From Synaphobranchus kaupii (lineage: Eukaryota > Chordata > Actinopteri > Anguilliformes > Synaphobranchidae): a DNA stretch of 64,000 nt. The notes beneath the pieces are model-generated. The model searched no databases. It worked only from the letters and a program-made list of their open reading frames with translations, and was not told the origin of the DNA. The position numbers were made by a program, and so were the translations under genes. Shown in pieces: positions 37,798 to 64,000 of the stretch (positions within the stretch are counted from its first letter, which is position 1; every line of letters starts with the position of its first letter). The stretch is taken from positions 60,291,626 through 60,355,625 of the forward strand of contig CM056379.1 in the NCBI GenBank assembly GCA_029718625.1, written 5' to 3'.

Positions 37798-39888
37798 AGG
37801 GTAACAAAACACGCTGGTTTAGCTAGACCCCGCCCCCTTTCTAAATTCGAAAAAATGTCAAAATCTGGGCGTGATAAGGTAATAATATAGGGGCTGAGCT
37901 CCAGGTATTAAACCATGCCCCAGAATTTTTTTTTCCACTAGTAGCCAAAAGCTCATTTCTAGTCTACTCTGGACAGCACTCTGCTTTGTTTCTCTCTCTC
38001 GCTACCTCTCAGTCATACACACAATAACACGGTATCTCAAGCTGCTGCCAGCCCCGCTTTGAGCTTATAATGATGCGGCCAGCCAACAGAAAATCACACG
38101 CTGTCCAAATAGTTACCCACGCCATGTAGGCTACTCATTTTTAGAATAATTTTGCTTGCGTCATAAATAACGTAGCCTACAGTTCCATTGGTGGTACTTG
38201 CAAATTCCGTGGGAATTTCAAACATCTTCACAAAGTTCATTTGACAGTTGAACATTTGTGTTTATTTTATGATTATTATATTATTTTATCTCTATATTAT
38301 GACTGCCCGATTGTGGTTCAATTTAGATGGAGGAGGAGATGCATTTACACCACAGCATCTGGCAAATGATCCATGTTGTTTATTTTGTCGATATGGATAC
38401 CAAGGAACGCAAAATATCAAATCGGTTGTCAAGGAAACTTGCATCGCGGAGAATTCTAAAACCACAGAATGCTTGCAAGTAATATAATAACTTTTATTTT
38501 CCCTTTAGGGAACTTAAGTTGTAGCCACCAGCAACAATAAAAAAGACAGACCGTGGGGCAGACCCACAACACACAAACAAACACACCAAAGAAAAAGACA
38601 TTCAATATCAAATTAAGTGAATTAAAGTTGAATACAGCCATGATTAAAAATAGCCCCCGCTGTCCCCAGTGTCAATTTAGCAGTCCAACACACAAACACC
38701 GCCTCCACGACTTTCCTCCATCCACGCAGTGTTGCGGTGTTAGTGTACTACAGGTCAAGGTAGCGAAAACCTCAAAGCTAAAACCCCAGTGTGTACGAGG
38801 CCCAAGAGAGAATGCCTGTTGTAGGGACGTAGCCTACATTGCAAAGGTAAACGTATAGCATGCATAGGCTATAGGCTACTACAACTCTCTCAACTATTTG
38901 ACCCAAATCCCCCCTTTCTACAGGAAATACCACATATAATTAGCAATAATATACCCTAAAACATAAATTCAACAATATTTTTTAAAAGTGACTTCATTAA
39001 CCAACAAAATGTAGCCTAAATAACTGTTCTCATCCACAGCGAGCACTGCAGCTCACACTGAACGGTGTTGTGCAGCGCGAGTAATAATTTGTTTACAAAA
39101 AATATTCAACATAAACAGGCCAGCAATGGCACAGTGTGAACAAAGTGAACAATTGATACTTTACTTACCTCCTCAGAACATAAAATGTAGTTTTGTTTGA
39201 ACATAAAAATAGGCTACAGGAAATAACCACACCTTGCATGCAACGCAGAGAGTAGCTCCCCATGTCCCTGTCAGATACGCAGTTTTCATATATGCTTTAT
39301 ACTATATAATTATTTTTTAATAAAGTAGCCTATGTATAAATAATAATAAAAAACTAGCTAGCTACATGCTAAGCTAGACTGAAAAACGAATTATCAAAAA
39401 GCAAAGGGACTATCAAGCTAGCTATAAAAATATATACCAAAAATAAATAGGCTACTATAACTAGAATATTCAAAAAAGCTCAACTGTAAGCAAGCTATAT
39501 AACTCGCTCTATCTCCTGATTCTCCTCTCCACGCAGATCAACCGCTGAGATTCGCTTTTATAGCTGCGGCGTAGGCCGCCCCGCTCCAAAACTTCAGGGC
39601 GTAGGCTACCCACCGAACTATCGGTGGGCGTATACTGTACAGGTTTCTATTTCGTCACCGAGGGGAATACGTCGCAGGAGGAAATTTCTGGCCAATCACA
39701 GATTGAACGTGCAGTAACTAACGTTTTACCACTAGAGATACTTTTGAGCCAGATTCTTAAAGTTTATGCTTTTGCGCTGACTGCAGTAATTTGTCAAGAT
39801 TTGGACCAGGATCAATCAGTAATACTTGGAAAAAACCAAATGTATCAGTTTTCATCTAAAATAAGTGGTTTTAGTGCTTTGTTACCCT
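37798..39888. mobile_element. TTAA-flanked 2.1-kb DNA element
   Basis: TTAA at 37794-37797 and 39889-39892 flanks termini AGGGTAACAAAACAC and its near-perfect reverse complement GTGCTTTGTTACCCT. The interior has no long open frame. It contains an 8-bp perfect hairpin (CCCACCGA/TCGGTGGG near 39610) and many GTAGGCTAC words. TTAA duplication suggests a Kolobok- or piggyBac-type non-autonomous element. Superfamily not proven. Confidence 0.8.
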
Positions 39889-39892
39889 TTAA

Positions 39893-40459
39893 CAAATCAA
39901 CCAATGTTATCGTTTAGTGCATAACTGCACAATTTAATGTTTTTTTCAAAGGTTATCCAGTCATGCGCTGGACTTTATCAGGCAAAATCTACTCCTGCAG
40001 GAAGGTGCACTCCATAGAGCTTCCAAATCCTCAGCTTAATGGCCTTTCTCATGAACTGTAATTTTATGGTTCTCAAAAGTGTGTCATATCCACAGTTACT
40101 GTAGCATGTGTGTCAATTAGAGACTTGCGCTCATCCAGTATTACAGCTCACTTCTAGCTTTTTCAAATTTTGACTTGTGCCATACTTGGGGCATTACAGT
40201 TGAATAGATTTACATTTAACAGGCAAGGCTAGAAGAAAAATGCTAAATCTAGAAAATTGATTATGTCACAGAAAAATAGATCTAAATATACTCTATAATG
40301 CCTATGGCACGGTTTAAACTGAATTTATAATAATTTTATATATATGTCGCTTTTCTAACATTGTGTTCAAAATGCTTTCACAAAAATAAAAATGGAATGA
40401 AACTGAAGATTACAAAATGTTCAGGTGCAACACCATATGCTTTAAACTAAGTAGAATCT
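39893..40459. other. Intergenic, nothing recognised
   Basis: AT-rich spacer between the TTAA element and the Tc1 relic. No open frame or repeat was identified. Confidence 0.6.
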
Positions 40460-41782
40460 TAGAATCCTTTTACAATTCATATCTTAAGTGAACAGAAGCT
40501 AACCTGACCTCTAAATGGTACAAAGTTAAACATGACACATTTCCTCAAAATTTAAAGCAAGATTACTTTTTATTTAAATTTTTTACATTGTCAGTTAGTA
40601 CTTTGTAACTCCTCCTCAGGCAACTATAACAGCTTGCAAACGCTCCCTGTAGCCAGCTAAGAGTCTTTCAATTCTTGCTTTTGGAATTTTTCCAATTTTT
40701 TTTCTGGGGACTGTGGTGGCCATTCCAAAACCTTCAACCATCTTTCCTGGAGGTACTTCACGGTTGATTTTGAGGTATGCTTTGGATCATTGTCTTGCTG
40801 GAATACCCAAACTCTCTTCAACTTCAATGTCTGGACTGACCTTCGAACATTAGCCTCTAGAATTTGGTGGAATCCATTCCTCCTTCCACCTGCACAATAT
40901 ATGCATAATGCATCCACCTCCAAGCTTAACAGTTGGCAAGGCGTTCTTCTCTACAAATGCTTCAGCCTTTTTTTCTCCAAACATACCTTCTTTGGCTGTG
41001 GCCAAAATTCCATTTTGGCTTCATCAGTCCAAAGCACATTGTTCCAAAATGCTTCACGCTTCTCAAGGTTTTCTTTTGCATACTTCGGATGCTTTAAGGC
41101 TTCTTTCTGGCAACTCTGCCATGTAGGTCTTTATTGTTTAAAGTACGTATTGTTGTCCTGTGAACAACTAGACTTGCATCTGCAACCCTTTTTTTGCAGC
41201 TCTTTTGCAGTGATGCGTGGGTTCTTCTGAGCATTTCTCACCAGGTCTGGGGCCATTCTATCTGAAATTGTTCTTGGTCTTCCAGATCTTGTTCCATTTA
41301 TCTTCCATTTTCTGATGTTTCTGACAGTGGAAATAGGTAGATTCTGAGTTTTCTTTTGCCTTCTCTTTGTTGTGGAAGTGAACTATCTTGATTCGGACAT
41401 ACTTGGTCAATTGTTTACAGGAACCCATGGTTGTTAACACCAGACAGGCATGGAGTTGCTTCAGAATAATTCGTTCAGCCCTGGAATTATTCGCCTGACC
41501 CATTGAAGCCCTAACGAGGTAATCACCTGGGCCTGGACGTTAGTAATCATCTCTTTAAAAAGTAACAAACAATAATTCAAAATGGTTGCACAGGGCCTTT
41601 TTCCTTTTGTTATTATTTTAAATAATAAAAACTGTAACAAAAATTGTATAAAAAGTAAGCTTACAAAGTTAAACGTGTCATGATTAACTTTGTACCATTT
41701 AGAGGTCAGGTTAGTTTCTGTTCACTTAGATATTAATAAAAGGTATTTTGACCAGGGGTGCCCAAATTTTTGCACCCCACTG
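40460..41782 (-). mobile_element. Tc1-like transposon relic, one terminus lost
   Basis: Right terminus TTTGCACCCCACTG at 41782 is followed by TA. The subterminal repeat (GTGAACAGAARCTAACC region) is present in inverted copies near 40488-40550 and 41680-41740. The outermost part of the left terminus is replaced by unrelated sequence, so its left limit is approximate. It carries the transposase pseudogene. Confidence 0.85.
40624..41428 (-). pseudogene. Tc1-like transposase pseudogene
   Basis: Read on the minus strand from ATG at 41426-41428: the start MGSCKQLTKYVRIKIV resembles the paired-type DNA-binding start of Tc1 transposases. Further along are [18 protein letters not shown] (second catalytic Asp) and LEWPPQSPEKKLEK, where the usual [11 protein letters not shown] with the catalytic Glu is badly altered. 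Frames change between the parts. Inactive. Confidence 0.88.
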
Positions 41783-43530
41783 TAGATATGTTGTTAGCTG
41801 GCAATAGCAAGACTAGGCTTAGAATTAGGCAGTAATTGTTAGTACCAAGAAAATATCCAACTGGTTACAAAATAACCTTTCCTAAGACTTCGTTAACCCG
41901 TAAGCTCCTCATATTTATTGGTTTCAGTCTTAATAGTAGCCAGTAGTGTCATGACATTTTGATTACAAAAAGACAGCATTGCTGTGGAAAAAAAAAAACT
42001 AAATACTAATCAACTATAGTTTTATAAAAACAATTGCAATATATATGAGCATATTCAGGAGAATCAAATACAAAGGTTAGCAGGAAAGGCCGCAGGCTTT
42101 TCATTTTCTTGTGCCTTCTCACAATACTCAACTTAGTATCCAGGTTCAAAGCAACCTAGCGCTTCGCTTACCCTGTATTTGTATCACGTTTATTTCTGGT
42201 GAGAATGTGGTTACTTAACAAAAAGATCCTTCAGTTGGCCAATTCAGGATTAACCACAATTTCAATTAGCTGCAGACATGAAAGAATGAAAAAAAACTTG
42301 AACGAGTTGTGGACTGAAAAGCTGGCTTGATTAGATGATTTAAAAATGCAGCCGAGAAAATGAAGTCATTAAAACTCAAGCCAACACTGAATTTTAAAGA
42401 GGTCAATGTAACACTTGGCTTTGGCCAATGACTGTGCTATTTTAGGTACGCATGCTAGTTCTCACTCTTAAACCATAAGGCAAGAAACGGCCACAGAATT
42501 TGCTGTTCTATGTTCTGTCTTGTCCTCACATTATATCACTTGAGAAGGAATTTTACAGGTTAATTATAGCTGGTATGAACTCCTGTATCTGAGGGGGAAG
42601 TTCCATAGCAACCCATTAGTCATAAAATGATTCAACTATTTATAATGTGAAAACGCTTTAGGCCTCAGTCACCCATCTCTGACTTGAACAGGCTTAAGAT
42701 TTTTATTGAGCATGTACAGTTTTAACCAGTGGTTATTTGGTTCGGACAACAACCAGGCCACAATGGGACAGTCTGAGAACATAGTCTGATGCCCCTGATC
42801 TGGTCAACCCAAAGGGGTTATTCAGTCTGTGGTTTTCTCTCAACTTTCAAAAACTTAAGGAAGTGTTACTTTCTGACAAAATCACAAGGATGTTACACTT
42901 CCTGGAACTTGTTACCGAAAGCCAAACTGCAGTTCCACAGACGAAGGATGGACATTTAAGCCACAGTCTTCCTCTTGAGGAAGACAAGAGCCTGCCATTT
43001 GTACAGCTCTATGCTGTTTGCTACAGCTGCAGGCAGCTCCTCTAAGGCTCCGTTTGTAACTAAAATTGGAAAAGAAAAAACTTTGTATTCAACTTGTTTA
43101 GAGTTGCATGGTACATTCATTCTCTTTTTATATATACGCAAATATGAGTGTATGGCCAATTGCACTGTTTGTACAGGTAACACAAATGTGCAATAAAAAA
43201 AGCACAATTCATAAAAATGCATGTAATTCATAAAAAGCAGCATCGTTGTACAAGCTGTCCTCATGCTGAAGAAATTATGCTGCTTATTCTATTCTGCTTA
43301 AGGCATCCTCTCTGCAAATACTTGTTCCTATTTTATTGCTTAGTATAAATAATCTATAATTAATAATAGGTATATTTTATGTAATTGAAAATTTTGTTGT
43401 ATTACTTAAGGTAAGTAACCCCACTGCCATGAGGTTACTTACCTTGAGAGGCTTTCAAGATGAACATTGACCTACAGGAAGCCTGATGCAGGGGCTTGTA
43501 AGTATACTTTAGCATGTATACTTCATGATG
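41783..43530. other. Intergenic, no gene recognised
   Basis: Apart from the 13-bp hairpin at 43408-43445 and a segment near 43090-43190 that is repeated diverged at 45524-45610, nothing was identified. The 60-codon frame at 42863 has no support. Confidence 0.6.
43408..43445. repeat. Perfect 13-bp hairpin
   Basis: AAGGTAAGTAACC (43408-43420) is the exact reverse complement of 43433-43445, with a 12-base loop. Confidence 0.85.
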
Positions 43531-43544
43531 TGAAAATGCAATTT

Positions 43545-43990
43545 CAAAATGCATTCGGTTAGGGCACCACACTGTGGTGGATGGACGAGCCTCACATCGA
43601 ATCCGTACCGTACCGGTGCCGACTGTGGCTGGTAGCTCCACAGGGCCACGCACAATTGGCACCTGCGTCACCCAGGGTATGGGAGGGTTCAGTCGGATAG
43701 GGTTCCGCATTTTGTTGTTCTTGGGCGACACCCGCTGGCCAAAAGGGCACTCCTAAAACTGCATGCCAAAGCTGCATATGAAAGGTAGCTGAAAAAGAAG
43801 TAGCTGTTGACACCACGTGTTTCGGAGAACCATGGATGTCCCAGCTCTCCCGAATTGGCAGGGTGGTTCACGCATGGAACACTGCTGCGGTTGTAGATGG
43901 AGATTCCAGATTAGGGTGGAAATTGGATATATTACAGCACCAGGTTGGGGCAGCAAATAAAAATAAATAAATAAATACAATAAAAAAAAT
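43545..43990 (+). repeat. SINE-like repeat with A-rich tail (tentative)
   Basis: The sequence contains CATCGAATCC, close to an RNA polymerase III B box, then about 300 bases including GGAGAACCATGGATGTCC, and ends in an AAATAAATAAATAAAT-type tail at 43957-43990. A tRNA-derived SINE is the simplest reading. The A box was not convincingly placed. Confidence 0.45.
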
Positions 43991-45640
43991 CCGTCTCCCA
44001 TATAAGACAAGGCAGCCAAAGGTAGTGAATACATAAATATTTACCCTAGAATATCAATATATTTATTTTTTAAGGGCAAGGAAAATTTGTGATGTGACTG
44101 GGCTGGATTGACATGAAAACACTGAACATTCTTGCGTACCACAAAGAAACTTCACAATTAATATTGCGCATTAGGACTATCCATCTGCCTCAAACCACAA
44201 GCCAATCACATCGTGATACCCTTTTCAATTGTATTTTTATTAAAAGAGGAAGCAACATTCAAATATTTCACAAATGCTCGGGGAAATACACATTTTACAC
44301 TATTACACACAGCCTTTACAAAGTAAATTATGCATTTCTACTTGCCAACTGGGCAACACAATAAGCCTCTGGTAAGGAATCGGACACCATCAGACAAGAA
44401 GAAAATGACACCATGTACAGCAATTTGGCTGAAGATGCTGATATTTTTGCATTCAAAAGAGGCTATGAAAGTGCCAGTGGGGTAACAAATGTATTACTTT
44501 TGCAATCATAACCCCAACGTAACGGTCCTGTGGAGCTACTGAAAGTCAATTGTCCTTTTTGGCAAAGGTTTAAAGTTGACCCCTAAGTATTTCCCCAAAT
44601 AATCTAGTTTCCATTTTGTAGAATGTCTTATATCTGATAGTCTTACTATCAGATATAAGACTTGCAGTTCTAAATTACAATCTATTCTTTCCAAAATAGC
44701 TGTATTACAACATCTTGAAAGCATGTGATTATCATGAGATCCTAAAAGAATACTAACACTTGAGAATACAAACTGAAGCGCAAAATGCTGTTCAGAACCA
44801 GAGGTTCTTTTTTAAACACTGTAGAGCTTAATGTATCATTACAAATGAGACGTCATGTGACCCCTGAATTATGAATAACACTAAACCCTTAAGTATTACG
44901 TGATGACTTGTAGAAAAGCAAAGTGAATAGGCAGAGGAAACTGTTGAGGTGGAAAATCATACTACCTATACAGCTAGTCAAAGTGTATTTGCATTCAACA
45001 CAACTACAAGAAATAACTTGCCTGTATCTATAGCTACTCAACATGGACAGTCTATTCCCTTCTTGTATGTGCACACAGTAAATTACACAGTAGATGTACT
45101 AGTAAAATATGCCAGTCTTCTACCACCCCATTGGTTGTGTTTGAACCAGATCCTCGACCAAATGATCTCTCGATTTTCCTGGTTGTTGGTTCTGGTTGTA
45201 TACGCTACAGCCATGTACAGTAAAACAACCTACACACTGCAGACCCTTCAAACTCTATGGTCTTAACGGAACAGGTTTTTCAGGCCACAGATCAAAGAAC
45301 ACGTATATTCACACTGTCATGGGAGAAGACCCAACACAGACTGTGTACAAGTAGAAATGACAGACACAGGCCTGAGTTTGAGATTCACCATAGTGAAACC
45401 TGTGTGAGAGAAAAAACAAACAGGTGTAGATCCACACAACAATGAATCCTTAGAAAACATGAGATTGCTTATAGCTCTCCAACTGTACAATTGGAAAATG
45501 GGTGGGAGGGGCTTTCTATAGAACTTGTTTGTGAATTACATGGTAAATTAATTATGTCACTTTATATATACATAAATGTGTGTACGACCAGTTGCAATGT
45601 TTGTACAAGTATGTGTTTTTATTGCACATTGATTTTACCT
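43991..45640. other. Intergenic, no gene recognised
   Basis: Contains the 16-bp hairpin at 44625-44661. The 105-codon open frame at 44949-45266 has no recognised domain. A patch at 45524-45610 resembles 43090-43190. Confidence 0.55.
44625..44661. repeat. Perfect 16-bp hairpin
   Basis: GTCTTATATCTGATAG (44625-44640) is exactly repeated inverted at 44646-44661, leaving a 5-base loop. Confidence 0.9.
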
Positions 45641-45648
45641 GCACAAAC

Positions 45649-46460
45649 ATACAAAATGTTTTTTTTAATTACAAAATTATTCACACCCTTGATACAAATG
45701 AGCAAAGACTGTATAAAAAATAAAAAGTAAAATTGTATACACAAATTGGGGAATTTATATTCTTTTATAATGATACAATTATAATTGAGAAAAAGGTTTT
45801 GTTGAACAAGTAATATTTTTCCCACCCAAATAAATATCACAATTATTCAAACCCTGTTTTGAGTATTTTGTGCATCCTCCCTTTAGAAGGATAACACTAA
45901 TGAGTTGCCTTCAATATTGTTTTATGAGATTTTGGGGGGGGGGGGTGTCTTTGACCATTCCTCCATAATACACTTGCGGACTGCCCTATTCAACTGAAAC
46001 CACACATTATTTATCGGGTTCAAGTCTAGAGAAATGGCATTGCCAAACAGTCATTTAAAAAATCTACCATTTTGAAGTTGAATTTGACGTATGTTCATTT
46101 ACTGGTCCTCGGGCTCTTGTTAAAGTCAATGCAATCATGAACTCCATCAAGTACAAGTACTAGGTCTCAAGACTTGAACCCAATTGAAAACTTGTTTGAA
46201 ATGAAGAGTGGAGTCCATGAGCTCAGACCACTAGATCTTGAAAGATTTTGTATTTTTGGAGGACTGCTCTATACCCCCAATATGTTCACCAATCACCTAA
46301 AATACCACAGAAGACAACTCAGTACTGTTATCCCAGCAAAGGGAGGATGCTATATTAGCATGAAAACATACAAAATAGCTTATCACCTGTACTGTTTATT
46401 TAATAAAATCTTCCATCCATCCATCTTTATGAAGAGTGTGAATAATTTTGGAGGCCAATG
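45649..46460 (+). mobile_element. Rearranged Tc1-like relic
   Basis: AAAATTATTCACACCCTT near 45673 is mirrored by AAGAGTGTGAATAATTTT near 46433-46450, and the right end at 46460 is followed by TA. The frame from 46168 reads RLEPN-type residues, then MNPIENLFEMKSGVHELRP, the Glu region of a Tc1 transposase. The rest of the gene is missing or in other frames. Left boundary approximate. Confidence 0.7.
46395..46400 (-). promoter_or_regulatory. Candidate poly(A) signal, tubg1
   Basis: First AATAAA on the minus strand after the tubg1 stop (277 bases away). No canonical or ATTAAA signal was found between 46677 and 46401. It lies inside the Tc1 relic. Confidence 0.4.
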
Positions 46461-46676
46461 TATGTAGCTAATATTGCAATAAACTGGATTCAGGCACTAA
46501 GTTATACAACATCCCTTGGGATGTGGAACTTACGAAAGGGGCGGGAAGCTTCAATTACTTAAGACTACAGGTTTCTAACAGGGTTATACCAGCCAATGAA
46601 AAGCCACCAGACTGCATGACAACATGCCTTGCTACCGCAGTACACGCAGAGATGCCAAGTTGTGTCAACGAGAAGA

Positions 46677-64000
<17,324 letters not shown>

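Noticed and set aside
38248..38487. 79-codon frame inside the TTAA-flanked element, considered as a transposase exon
   Set aside because: No DDE, THAP or zinc-finger pattern could be recognised, so no transposase is claimed.
43597..43640. Possible CRISPR or satellite array in repeated motifs
   Set aside because: Repeats are not regularly spaced, and the genome is eukaryotic. The sequence fits a SINE-like element better.
44949..45266. 105-codon open frame in the intergenic region
   Set aside because: Hydrophobic C-terminal part but no family recognised, no exon signals, AT-rich background.

Overview
The window is vertebrate nuclear DNA, almost certainly from a teleost fish. It holds two genes split by GT/AG introns, long introns, a (CA)n microsatellite and many Tc1/mariner-type DNA transposons of the kind common in ray-finned fish. 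The species cannot be fixed from the sequence alone.

Gene 1 (+ strand, 3140-36118, 5' end outside the window) is the orthologue of PLEKHH3, a PH-MyTH4-FERM protein. Twelve coding exons join in frame to 729 codons plus stop. Gene 2 (- strand, 63602 down to 46677, 5' end outside the window) is gamma-tubulin, tubg1. Eight coding exons join in frame to 341 codons plus stop, which is residues 111-451 of the usual 451. The two genes face each other tail to tail across about 10 kb. PLEKHH3 and gamma-tubulin genes are also convergent neighbours on human 17q21, so gene order supports both calls. No functional link between the two proteins is known to me.

Layout: 1-3139 upstream or 5' intron of plekhh3; 3140-36118 plekhh3, with a 15 kb intron (3196-18118) full of transposons; 36119 to about 37780 the 3' UTR; 37798-46460 an intergenic repeat belt with a TTAA-flanked 2.1 kb element, a Tc1 transposase relic, a SINE-like repeat and a second Tc1 relic; 46677-63602 tubg1, whose introns carry a 1.17 kb palindromic transposon, a TTAA MITE, a 2.68 kb near-perfect palindrome, two more Tc1 relics and two direct copies of a GGGCCC-ended element.

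The most unusual content is structural. (a) A 2676-bp palindrome at 52172-54847 has arms of about 1.14 kb that look almost identical, GAAAAY hexamer arrays near its tips and a short target-site repeat. (b) One palindromic core recurs five times in the window behind at least three, probably four, different Tc1-type terminal repeats, with copies nested inside one another at 8142-11889. (c) A perfect 52-bp-stem hairpin lies at 6511-6632. These rest on base-by-base reading. Family names for repeats are tentative because no database could be searched.
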